A program made the position numbers and the translations under genes. The notes under the pieces were generated by a model. The model did not search any database. It was not told the origin of the DNA and worked only from the letters and a program-made list of their open reading frames with translations. Below are positions 27,693 through 35,074 of a stretch of DNA of 64,000 bases, in pieces. Source of the stretch: Eubacterium sp. (GTDB taxonomy: Bacteria; Bacillota; Clostridia; Oscillospirales; Acutalibacteraceae). Where the stretch lies: assembly GCA_017463985.1 (NCBI GenBank), contig JAFUEH010000036.1, positions 62,001-126,000 of the forward strand, in the 5' to 3' direction. Positions within the stretch are counted from its first letter, which is position 1, and the number at the start of each line of letters is the position of its first letter.

Positions 27693-29243
27693 ATGAATAT
27701 TGTTGCTATTCTTGCCAACGGTGTTGGCGAGCGGTTCGGAAGCAATGTTCCGAAGCAATTTCATAAAATTAACGGTAAGATGGTTATCGAATACGTTATT
27801 GATTCTATCTTGACCTCTACAAAGCTTGACAAGCTGGTGATCGCTACCAATATCGAAGCGAACAGCGTTTATCTTGAGGATATATGCAAAGCGCATCATA
27901 TCGCGCTTGTGGAGGGCGGCGCTACGCGTAACCAAACGCTGAAAAATGTGATCGATTATATCGCTGAGAATGAGCAATGCGACAGCCTGATCGTGTGCGA
28001 TGCTGTCAGACCGATGATCACCGGCGAGCTGATGGATACGTACTTTACGCTGCTGGAGGATAATGACGCTGTTGTTACAGCGCAGAAAATTACGGATTCC
28101 CTCGGATGCTATGATACGCATCAGGTACGCCGCGAGCGTTATTACCTCATGCAATCGCCGGAGGCTTTCCGTTTTCCTCTGCTTGCTGACTCGTTTGACG
28201 CAGCTTCACCGTTAACAGAGGTAACGCAGCAGCTGCCGCAGGACAGTAAGATTTATCTATATTTCGATTTTAATAATAACTTTAAGCTGACCTATCCTGC
28301 TGATTTAAAATATCTTGAAGCACTGATTAAGGCAAGAGATAATACGGTCGACTTTTCTGATATTCTCAGCCAGGTCGAACGGCTGAACCGCTTTTTAGCG
28401 GTTTATCATCCGGTCGAGGCACGTGAGTGGCGTTTAGAGCTGGAAAGATCCATTCCTGTGTTGTTAAAAAACTGGCAGATAACAGATTACAGACTGATCA
28501 AAACCTCACATTTCGGTATTATTTTCATTGCGAAATCTGTTCAGTACGGCCGCTGTGTGCTGAAAATCATTCCGCCTTTTATTGGCCGCTACCTGCCGGA
28601 AAGCACGGCTTACCGAAAAATTAATTCGCAAATCATGTGTGAGCTTTATGACTATGACGATCGTTGCTCTGCAATTTTACTCGAACGCTGCGAGGAAGCT
28701 GATGTTGCTTTTCACGGAAACGATGAAAGATTAGTGACCTTCTTTGAACAGGTGATGAACGGATATGCCTGTGAAACCGGCACCGCTTTTCATGATTATG
28801 AAGTGACGCTGCGTCATAAGCTGACAGAAACGGATTTTAAATATAAAAAGTCGCAGATCATGGATTATGTTCAGGCAGCGGTGACGCGTTTTGAAAATAC
28901 CTTTTCAAACAGTAACCGCGTGCTGATCCACGGCGACCTGCACCGTTATAATATTATGAGCCGTGGCGGTAGCCTTTGCGCCATTGACCCGATTGGCTAT
29001 CTTGCGCCAAAGGAATTTGATATTGCGCGCTATATCGGTACGGAGCTGACAGATTCCGATGGCGATAAGCAAGCGCTTTACGCGTCGCTTTTATCGTGCT
29101 TTTCTTCTTTATGCGATGTGAATAAGCTGCGCGCCGCTGTTTTTATCGATATTGTTTTTCGCCTGCATAACAGCCTTTTTGAAAACGACAATTATGATTT
29201 GACGGATAAATGGCTGACTGTTTTGGAGGAAGCTGTCAACTAA
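27693..29243 (+). CDS. Fused IspD/TarI-like cytidylyltransferase and APH(6)-like kinase
   Basis: This protein of about 516 residues has two domains. Residues 1-230 resemble IspD/TarI cytidylyltransferases: ILANGVGERFGSNVPKQF near 5-22, EGGATRNQTLKNVI near 72 and CDAVRPMIT near 100. From about 240 onward is a kinase fold of the aminoglycoside/hydroxyurea phosphotransferase (APH(6)) type, with the catalytic loop LIHGDLHRYNIMS (H413, D415) and the metal segment AIDPIGYLAPKEFDIARYI. A kinase and a CTP transferase in one chain would turn a free alcohol into a CDP-alcohol, as LicA plus LicC do for choline. The ATG at 27693 is preferred over GTGs at 27681/27684. The substrate is unknown. Confidence 0.85.
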   Translation: MNIVAILANGVGERFGSNVPKQFHKINGKMVIEYVIDSILTSTKLDKLVIATNIEANSVYLEDICKAHHIALVEGGATRNQTLKNVIDYIAENEQCDSLIVCDAVRPMITGELMDTYFTLLEDNDAVVTAQKITDSLGCYDTHQVRRERYYLMQSPEAFRFPLLADSFDAASPLTEVTQQLPQDSKIYLYFDFNNNFKLTYPADLKYLEALIKARDNTVDFSDILSQVERLNRFLAVYHPVEAREWRLELERSIPVLLKNWQITDYRLIKTSHFGIIFIAKSVQYGRCVLKIIPPFIGRYLPESTAYRKINSQIMCELYDYDDRCSAILLERCEEADVAFHGNDERLVTFFEQVMNGYACETGTAFHDYEVTLRHKLTETDFKYKKSQIMDYVQAAVTRFENTFSNSNRVLIHGDLHRYNIMSRGGSLCAIDPIGYLAPKEFDIARYIGTELTDSDGDKQALYASLLSCFSSLCDVNKLRAAVFIDIVFRLHNSLFENDNYDLTDKWLTVLEEAVN

Positions 29244-29256
29244 TGAAATAATTTGC

Positions 29257-29285
29257 TTGCAGTTTTTTACAAAATCCGCTATACT
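29257..29285 (+). promoter_or_regulatory. Sigma-A promoter for the gtrA-family gene
   Basis: TTGCAG (29257-29262), 17 bases, TATACT (29280-29285), 31 bases ahead of the ATG at 29316. It overlaps no coding sequence, so the GtrA gene has its own start of transcription. Confidence 0.65.
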
Positions 29286-29315
29286 GTTAATAGATTATAC
29301 GGAAGGAATGATTTC

Positions 29316-29861
29316 ATGAGTAAATTTAAAGAATTTACGGAAAAACACGCAGAGATATGGAAATTTATTAAATTCACCTTTGCAGGTACCTCCTCGTCGA
29401 TTGTTCAGTATGCCGTTGATGTGCTGTTCCATTATGTCGTCTTTGCCGGCCTAAAAGGGCAGACGGTTGATAATGCTGTTTTCCGTTTTCTCGGCATTGA
29501 TAGCCAGATGGACGCGGCGTATGCTTATTTTGTTGCCGCCACGGTCGGTTATGCCGTCGCCTTTATTATGAACCGTAAGGTGACCTTCCAGGCCAATAAC
29601 GGCTTAACTGCCGGCATCGTGATCTATATTATCATGGTGGTCGCAACCATATTTATCACCGCTTGGATGAAAGGCGTGTTCTTCGGCTTTGCCGTTGAAA
29701 AGGGCTATGACAACGCCTTTGTCGATTTCCTGATTGATTTGGCGGTTATCATTATTCCGTTTGTATGGACTTATCCGCTGCAGCGCTTTGTGATCCATAA
29801 AAAATCCGTGCCTGCTGATGAAGCTACGGAAGAAGCTAAGACAGAAGTCGTCAGCGAGTAA
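29316..29861 (+). CDS. GtrA-family membrane protein
   Basis: This 181-residue protein has four membrane helices of the GtrA type, which are thought to help move polyprenyl-phosphate-linked sugars across the membrane. The first segment with FIKFTFAGTSSSIVQYAVDVLF is the family signature, along with AATVGYAVAFIMNRKVTF near 87-104. The tail after residue 160 is acidic. GGAAGGA precedes the ATG at 29316, and a longer open frame starts at 29253 without support. It has its own promoter and ends in a terminator, so it is a separate unit from the polysaccharide operon it follows. Confidence 0.88.
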   Translation: MSKFKEFTEKHAEIWKFIKFTFAGTSSSIVQYAVDVLFHYVVFAGLKGQTVDNAVFRFLGIDSQMDAAYAYFVAATVGYAVAFIMNRKVTFQANNGLTAGIVIYIIMVVATIFITAWMKGVFFGFAVEKGYDNAFVDFLIDLAVIIIPFVWTYPLQRFVIHKKSVPADEATEEAKTEVVSE

Positions 29862-29890
29862 CTAATTAATCAAATGCAATTTCAATAAAA

Positions 29891-29917
29891 ATTACCTCTG
29901 CGTTAAGCAGAGGTAAT
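29891..29917. terminator. Bidirectional intrinsic terminator
   Basis: Stem ATTACCTCTGC / GCAGAGGTAAT with a short loop, flanked by AATAAAA on the left and TTTCTTTT on the right. It sits between the convergent gtrA-family and VanZ-like genes and should stop both. Confidence 0.85.
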
Positions 29918-30727
29918 TTTCTTTTCCAGCTTATGATGCCGGAGGATCTCTTCACACAGCAGGCCAACGAAAAAGCCCAGCCAGTTCAGCAGCAGATCGT
30001 CAATATCCACATTGCCGCAGTTAAAGATGTATTGATACCCTTCGACGGCGATCGGCAACAAAAGCCCGATTGCGCCTAATACCCAATACGGCGCCTTTTG
30101 CAAACAGTTGCGCAGGATAAACGGCAGCGGCGCAAAAATCAGGATATTGCCGACGCAGATCAGCGCCATATAAGCGTCGCCGGGATGCTGCAGTACATAG
30201 CGAAAATACTGTAGTGTTCCTTCTCCGATATGTGTGTTGACGGACATTGTAAAGGAGTTGGGACTGCGGATGAAGGAAATATATAACGTATACAGATATT
30301 CACCGCTGACAGCAAACCAAAAAATTCGGTAAAAGCGCCGGTAATCATCTTTGAGAAACAGGGTAGCGCTGAGAAAAACAGCGGCATTGGCTACAGTGAT
30401 TGCGGCGCATAGCCATAAGCTTAAATAATAGTTGTACATAAGGTGGTGCGTGAACAGGTGATCGATCAGCATCATAGCGGTCAGAACACCCATCACGGAC
30501 GGAATGTAGATACAGAGGAAGTGCTGATTGTTTTTGTTCATCCGTGTCAGTATGAACAGTAAAATAAAAATGACGATATACCGTGTGAAAATAAAGACGC
30601 CGTTGTAGTTATAAAAGTAATTCCATAGCATACCGTCAAACTTGTGGTCATAAGAGGACGAGATACACGCGAAAGGATAGATCACCGCAAACAGAGCGGC
30701 CGCTAATCCATTATAAAATTGCTTCAA
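29903..30727 (-). CDS. VanZ-like family membrane protein
   Basis: This 274-residue protein has seven or eight membrane helices. The C-terminal VEGYQYIFNCGNVDIDDLLLNWLGFFVG (about 231-258) is the VanZ-family signature, in which the asparagine/aspartates of VDIDDLLLNWLG are conserved. VanZ itself gives low-level teicoplanin tolerance, but most relatives have no known role in resistance; here nothing suggests a van operon. Its stop lies inside the terminator stem region shared with the gtrA-family gene. A promoter reads it from 30771-30799. Confidence 0.85.
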   Translation of the reverse strand: MKQFYNGLAAALFAVIYPFACISSSYDHKFDGMLWNYFYNYNGVFIFTRYIVIFILLFILTRMNKNNQHFLCIYIPSVMGVLTAMMLIDHLFTHHLMYNYYLSLWLCAAITVANAAVFLSATLFLKDDYRRFYRIFWFAVSGEYLYTLYISFIRSPNSFTMSVNTHIGEGTLQYFRYVLQHPGDAYMALICVGNILIFAPLPFILRNCLQKAPYWVLGAIGLLLPIAVEGYQYIFNCGNVDIDDLLLNWLGFFVGLLCEEILRHHKLEKKITSA

Positions 30728-30770
30728 TACCTCACCTCATTATGTATAATTATCAATTTATATGCACTAT

Positions 30771-30799
30771 ATTATAAAATATTCATTTTCATTTTTCAA
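30771..30799 (-). promoter_or_regulatory. Sigma-A promoter for the VanZ-like gene
   Basis: On the minus strand TTGAAA (30799-30794), 17 bases, TATAAT (30776-30771), 44 bases before the ATG. The -10 is perfect consensus. Confidence 0.7.
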
Positions 30800-30880
30800 T
30801 ATTTATGAAAGCTTCTTATTCTAAATAGACAAAAATCACTTCTGATATTTAGTGATATTGTTAAAAATAAAAGAATCTTA

Positions 30881-30909
30881 TTGACAGAACTGCAAAATTA
30901 TTATACAAT
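30881..30909 (+). promoter_or_regulatory. Sigma-A promoter for the EF-G-like gene
   Basis: Consensus TTGACA (30881-30886), 17 bases, TACAAT (30904-30909). The 5' leader to the ATG at 30942 is short and carries only the TTGGAGG binding site. Confidence 0.75.
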
Positions 30910-30941
30910 TTTACCAATGACTTTAATTTGGAGGAATGTTT

Positions 30942-32939
30942 ATGAGTATAGTAAAAAATGTGACGCTCTTAGGTCACGCCGGCAGCGGTAAAACCACTCT
31001 TTCGGAAGCAATGCTTTATGCCGCCGGTATCACAGAAAGAATCGGTAATGTTGCTAACGGCAATACGATTTCTGACTTCGACGCTGAGGAAAAGAAAAGA
31101 GGCGTCAGCATTTCAACTGCGGTGCTTCAGTTTAATTATGGCGGTGCTAAGCTGAACGTAATTGACACCCCGGGTCTGTTTGACTTTGCACTCGGCCCGA
31201 ACGAGGGACTGCGAGCGGCTGACTGTGCCCTGATCGTGTTATCAGCCAGATCCGGCCTGTCTGTCGGTGCTGAGAAAGCCTATAAAAATGCGGCGAAGAA
31301 GGGTATTGCAAGAGCTTTTGTCGCTACAAAGATGGACGATGAAAGAGCTGATTTCTTTAAAGTATTTCATGAATTGCAGGATAAATTCGGTTCTTCCGTT
31401 TGCCCGGTAGTGGTTCCGATGCCGAACGGCGGTTTCTATAATCTGTTAGAGGATAAGGCTTATACCTATAACGGCATTAAGAGAAGCGACGCGGCTTTGG
31501 ACGACGACGGCACAATCGAAGAGCTGATTGAAGCCTTTAACGAAGCGGTTGCCGGTGCTGACGACGAGCTGATGGAAAAGTATTTTGAAGGCGAAGAGCT
31601 GACGCATGAGGACAAGGTTAAGGGTATGACGCTCGGCGTTGCTGACGGTTCTATCGTACCTGTCTTTGCTTGCTCCGGCGTTGACGGCAGAGCGGTTGAT
31701 CTGCTCCTTGATTTCATCAAGAATGCAGCACCTGCAGCACAGGAAGAGGGCGACTGTAAGGTAGACGCCAATGCACCGCTGGCTGCAATCTGCTTCAAAA
31801 CGATGGCCGATCCGTTTATCGGTAAGCTGAATTTCTTCAAAGTGATCAGCGGCAAGATTACCCAGGGTACTACAGTTAAAAATGCACGCACCGGTGATGA
31901 AGAAAGAATCGGTAAGATCGTGAATGTGCTTGGCGCAAAGCAGACGGATATTAAGGAATGTCCGGCCGGCGATATTTGTGCCATTGCTAAGCTGAATACC
32001 TTTAAGACCGGTGACACAATGTGCGCACAGGGTTCTTCTGTTGAGCTTGACCGTGTGGACATCCCGACGGCGACGTATTCGATGGCGATTTTTGCCGACA
32101 AGAAGGGTGAAGAAGAAAAGGTTGCTACGGCTGCCAACAGAATTATGGAAGAAGATCCTTCTATTACCTTTGTGAACAACACGGAAACCCGTCAGACGAT
32201 CCTTTCCGGACTTGGCGAGCAGCATTTGGATGTTTGCCTTTCTAAGATGAAGGAAAAGTATAAAGTCGGTGCTTCTTTGGTACAGCCGAGAGTCGCTTAC
32301 AGAGAGACCATTACGAAGATGGTTCAGGTACAGGGCAGACATAAGAAGCAGTCTGGCGGCCACGGCCAGTTCGGTGATGTTTGGATCGAATTTGAGCCCT
32401 GTGACAGTGATGAGCTGGTATTCGGTGAGAGAGTTGTCGGCGGTTCCGTACCGAAGAACTTCTTCCCGGCAGTTGAAAAGGGCTTAAGAGATGCGATGGA
32501 AAAGGGCGTTATTGCAGGCTATCCGATGGTTGGCGTTAAGGCAACCCTTTATGACGGTTCTTACCATCCGGTTGACTCAAGCGAAATGGCGTTCAAGACC
32601 GCTGCTTCCTTGGCGTTCAAGAACGGTATCCCGAAGGCCGGTCCTGCGCTCCTTGAGCCGATCGTTACGCTGAACGCTTACTGTAATGACGAGGCGATGG
32701 GCGATATTATCGGTGATATTAATAAGCGCCGCGGCAGAGTGCTCGGTATGAACCCGCTTGGGGACGGTATGCAGGAAATCGTTGCAGAGGTTCCGCAGGG
32801 CGAAATGACCACCTTCTCGACGGCGATGCGCCAGATCACCCAGGGCAGAGGTCACTTTACCACTGAGTTTGCAAGATATGAAAGATGTCCTGAAAACATT
32901 AAGGAAAAGGTAATGGCAGACGCTGCTGTTGAAGATTAA
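30942..32939 (+). CDS. EF-G-like translational GTPase (FusA2 type)
   Basis: This 665-residue protein is related to elongation factor G but of the shorter, FusA2-like branch. It has GHAGSGKTTLSEA (P-loop, about 11-23), the switch I region DFDAEEKKRGVSI, the IDTPGLFDF switch II, and TKMD in place of the usual NKMD base-specificity motif. Domains II-V follow, including the GHGQFGDVWIEFEP segment of domain IV. A second, canonical EF-G is expected elsewhere in the genome with rpsL/rpsG. TTGGAGG fits the ATG at 30942 and not the one at 30936. The role of this branch is not settled; it is not a tetracycline-resistance protein by its motifs. Confidence 0.9.
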   Translation: MSIVKNVTLLGHAGSGKTTLSEAMLYAAGITERIGNVANGNTISDFDAEEKKRGVSISTAVLQFNYGGAKLNVIDTPGLFDFALGPNEGLRAADCALIVLSARSGLSVGAEKAYKNAAKKGIARAFVATKMDDERADFFKVFHELQDKFGSSVCPVVVPMPNGGFYNLLEDKAYTYNGIKRSDAALDDDGTIEELIEAFNEAVAGADDELMEKYFEGEELTHEDKVKGMTLGVADGSIVPVFACSGVDGRAVDLLLDFIKNAAPAAQEEGDCKVDANAPLAAICFKTMADPFIGKLNFFKVISGKITQGTTVKNARTGDEERIGKIVNVLGAKQTDIKECPAGDICAIAKLNTFKTGDTMCAQGSSVELDRVDIPTATYSMAIFADKKGEEEKVATAANRIMEEDPSITFVNNTETRQTILSGLGEQHLDVCLSKMKEKYKVGASLVQPRVAYRETITKMVQVQGRHKKQSGGHGQFGDVWIEFEPCDSDELVFGERVVGGSVPKNFFPAVEKGLRDAMEKGVIAGYPMVGVKATLYDGSYHPVDSSEMAFKTAASLAFKNGIPKAGPALLEPIVTLNAYCNDEAMGDIIGDINKRRGRVLGMNPLGDGMQEIVAEVPQGEMTTFSTAMRQITQGRGHFTTEFARYERCPENIKEKVMADAAVED

Positions 32940-32950
32940 TGATGAATAGA

Positions 32951-32974
32951 ATAGGAGGGCGTCGTCCCTCCTAT
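32951..32974 (+). terminator. Probable intrinsic terminator
   Basis: Stem ATAGGAGGG / CCCTCCTAT around CGTCGT, then TTTGAT. The T-run is short, so it may be leaky, letting transcription reach the DUF308 gene 20 bases on. Confidence 0.5.
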
Positions 32975-32993
32975 TTTGATAGGAGATGTTGTC

Positions 32994-33593
32994 TTGGTTA
33001 AGCTAATTGATAAAGTTAAAAAGATTTCGATCGTTACGATCATCCTAGCTGTTTTAGGCGGTATCGCTTTGATTGCGCAGCCGGAGGCTTGTCAAAAATA
33101 TCTGTCACTTTTTATTGGTATCGCCTTCGTCGCTGTTGGCTTGACGGGTATTGCTGTTTCGCTGCTGGGGAATAAGTCTTATCTGCTTATGACGCTCAGC
33201 GTCCTTATATTGATCGGCGGTGTGATCATCTGTGTTATGTATAAGCCGATTACTTCACTCATTATTATGGTGATTGGTATCTTTATGATCGTGTCCGGCG
33301 TAACGGATTTCTTTACTTCGCTAAAGGTCCTAGGCGGCAACCGCTTTTTCGGTATTTTAAGTATGCTGCTCTCGGTTCTGACGGCTGTGTTCGGTTTTAT
33401 TGCGGTATTCCATTCCTATTCCGTTCAGGCGTCGCTCATTCAGTTCCTTGGCGTCGCGCTGCTGGTTTATGCCGTGCTGGACATCATTGCCTTTATTGAA
33501 GTTAAGACCTTGGTAAGAAAGGTTAAAAAGGCGGTAGATGAGGCTGAAAATGCTGATCAGGAAATTGAAACAACCGGTGAAATCATAGAGTAA
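32994..33593 (+). CDS. DUF308 (HdeD-like) membrane protein
   Basis: This 199-residue membrane protein has six helices in three hairpins of the HdeD/DUF308 type. The first pair covers IVTIILAVLGGIALIA, the middle one SLIIMVIGIFMIVSGVTDFF, and the last LIQFLGVALLVYAVLDIIAFIE, each with the small-residue GIxxxxxG pattern. The C-terminal 30 residues are charged and cytosolic. AGGAGA before a TTG at 32994 sets the start; the frame opens earlier at 32976. The family is linked to acid or stress response in enterobacteria, but its molecular role is unknown. Transcription may end in a hairpin that overlaps the next gene's ribosome binding site. Confidence 0.75.
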   Translation: MVKLIDKVKKISIVTIILAVLGGIALIAQPEACQKYLSLFIGIAFVAVGLTGIAVSLLGNKSYLLMTLSVLILIGGVIICVMYKPITSLIIMVIGIFMIVSGVTDFFTSLKVLGGNRFFGILSMLLSVLTAVFGFIAVFHSYSVQASLIQFLGVALLVYAVLDIIAFIEVKTLVRKVKKAVDEAENADQEIETTGEIIE

Positions 33594-33606
33594 ATCGAAT
33601 GCACTT

Positions 33607-33655
33607 ACACCTTATCCTTGCATAGTATGAACTACAAGGGTAAGGTGTTTTTTAT
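33607..33655 (+). promoter_or_regulatory. Hairpin with U-run that buries the DUF3343 ribosome binding site
   Basis: ACACCTTATCCTTG (33607-33620) pairs with CAAGGGTAAGGTGT (33635-33648), 14 positions with one G-U pair, 14-base loop, followed by TTTTTT (33648-33653). The 3' arm contains AAGGTG (33642-33647), the binding site for the ATG at 33654. It could act as a terminator, an attenuator or a translation switch. Confidence 0.65.
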
Positions 33656-33872
33656 GTTATACAGATTAAGACTTGGTTCGATTACCAACGCGCAGAGGGC
33701 GAAGCGTGTGTTGCTTGAAAACGGGTATCATGCTTATATTACAAGGGTGGAGAATCCAACAGCTAATGATGGGTGCGGTTATGCCGTCAGACTGCATTGC
33801 GATAGCATGGACGGCGTCACCCGATTGTTGAAGGAAGCCGGTATACGCCTGATCGGAGCAGATGTTCTGTGA
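33654..33872 (+). CDS. DUF3343 family protein, putative Se/S carrier-like
   Basis: This small protein has 72 residues with the DUF3343 fold pattern: an N-terminal RLGSITNAQRAKRVLLENG helix, the conserved DGCGYAVRL (C41), then a C-terminal helix and strand. The family was proposed to carry sulfur or selenium on its cysteine. This one has a second cysteine at 49. It is coupled by a four-base overlap (GTGA) to a cysteine desulfurase gene, the partner expected for such a carrier. The ribosome binding site lies inside a stable hairpin, so expression is probably conditional. A longer open frame starts at a TTG at 33618 in the hairpin itself and is not likely used. Confidence 0.75.
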   Translation: MLYRLRLGSITNAQRAKRVLLENGYHAYITRVENPTANDGCGYAVRLHCDSMDGVTRLLKEAGIRLIGADVL

Positions 33873-35005
33873 TTTATTTTGATAATTCCGCTACCTCCTA
33901 TCCAAAGCCTGTTGGTGTCGCCCGCCAGTGTATGAGGGCTTTGCGTTTCTATTCTTTTAATAGCGGCAGGGGCGGATACCGCGAGTCCTTGCGAGCGGCA
34001 GATAAAATTTATGAGGTGCGTGAGCTGATCGGTTCGCTGGTGAATTTCCCACCGGAGAATATTGTGTTTACGAAAAACTGCACAGAGGCGCTGAATATTG
34101 CAGTAAAAGGGCTCGCGAAAGCCGGCGGTCACGTCATCATCTCTTCCTTGGAACATAACAGTGTCAGCCGTATTGTGCAGTCGCTTAGTGATCAGGGAAT
34201 AATCGATTACGATATTGCGCGTTTTTCCTCAGATGAGACGGAATGTACCCGTGCATTTGCAGCGCTGATAAAGGAGAACACCTGTGCAGTGATCTGTATG
34301 CACGCCAGTAATGTATTCGGTGTAACTTTTCCGATTGCTGCCATCGGTGCGCTGTGCAGGGAAAAGGGGATTCCGTTTATTGTTGACGCTGCGCAGAGTG
34401 TCGGCGCGCTCGATTTGGACGGTTTTTCAGATCAGATCGACGTCCTTTGTGCGCCGGGACATAAATGCCTGATGGGACCGATGGGAACCGGCTTTTTAGC
34501 TGTCCGAGACGGTATCAGCCTAAAACCTTTATGCGAAGGCGGCACCGGCAGCGCTTCTCTCAGTCTGCAACAGCCAGCGGAGCTGCCTGACCGCTTAGAG
34601 TCCGGCACATTAAACAATCCCGGCATTATTGCGCTGGGTGAAGGGATACGCTTTATCAATACGTTTGGTATCAAGCATATTTATAACCACGAAATGAAGC
34701 TTTCTGCGCTCCTTTATGATGCGCTGTGTGAGATGGATAAGGTAAAGCTTTATACCGGCAGACCGGAAGTGGGAAGAACAGTACCGATTATTTCCTTTAA
34801 CGTTGAGGGCCGCTCGAGCGAAGCAGTTGCCGCTTACTTAGCTGAGCATAATATCTGTGTCAGAAGCGGCTATCACTGTTCCTATCTAGCGCACCGTCAT
34901 TTCTGTACGCTCCAGACCGGCACGGTGCGGCTGAGTTTAGGCTATTTTAATACGGAGGATGAGTGCGAAAGATTTTTAAATGTTTTAAAAAAGTTTGTAA
35001 ATTAA
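33869..35005 (+). CDS. Cysteine desulfurase family protein (class V aminotransferase)
   Basis: This 378-residue PLP enzyme is of the NifS/CsdA-like class. The PLP lysine K199 lies in APGHKCLMGPMGTG. The catalytic cysteine C337 lies in VRSGYHCSYLAH. The cofactor region FTKNCTEALNIAV and substrate region DAAQSVGALDLDGF are also intact. It would take sulfur (or selenium) from cysteine and hand it to a carrier, here most simply the DUF3343 protein encoded upstream with a four-base overlap. No tRNA-thiolase, iscU or selD gene is next to it, so the pathway served is not shown. The GTG start is set by that overlap. Confidence 0.85.
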   Translation: MIYFDNSATSYPKPVGVARQCMRALRFYSFNSGRGGYRESLRAADKIYEVRELIGSLVNFPPENIVFTKNCTEALNIAVKGLAKAGGHVIISSLEHNSVSRIVQSLSDQGIIDYDIARFSSDETECTRAFAALIKENTCAVICMHASNVFGVTFPIAAIGALCREKGIPFIVDAAQSVGALDLDGFSDQIDVLCAPGHKCLMGPMGTGFLAVRDGISLKPLCEGGTGSASLSLQQPAELPDRLESGTLNNPGIIALGEGIRFINTFGIKHIYNHEMKLSALLYDALCEMDKVKLYTGRPEVGRTVPIISFNVEGRSSEAVAAYLAEHNICVRSGYHCSYLAHRHFCTLQTGTVRLSLGYFNTEDECERFLNVLKKFVN

Positions 35006-35074
35006 CTTTATTTATACCGTAAAGTATGGTAATATATAAACTGATAATATATAAATATTGAGTGGGATGTTTCA

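Noticed and set aside
27693-29243. Aminoglycoside resistance from the APH(6)-like domain
   Set aside because: The kinase is fused to a CTP-transferase and sits in a glycan operon, so a metabolic substrate is much more likely.
29903-30727. Glycopeptide resistance from the VanZ-like protein
   Set aside because: No vanHAX or regulator genes are near; most VanZ-like proteins are not resistance factors.
31446-32363. A 305-residue open frame on the minus strand inside the EF-G-like gene
   Set aside because: It lies wholly opposite a clear translational GTPase, has no binding site or family features, and its composition is that of reversed coding DNA.
30942-32939. Tetracycline ribosomal protection protein
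   Set aside because: Domain lengths and the switch and domain IV motifs fit FusA2-type EF-G, and there are no mobile-element signs.
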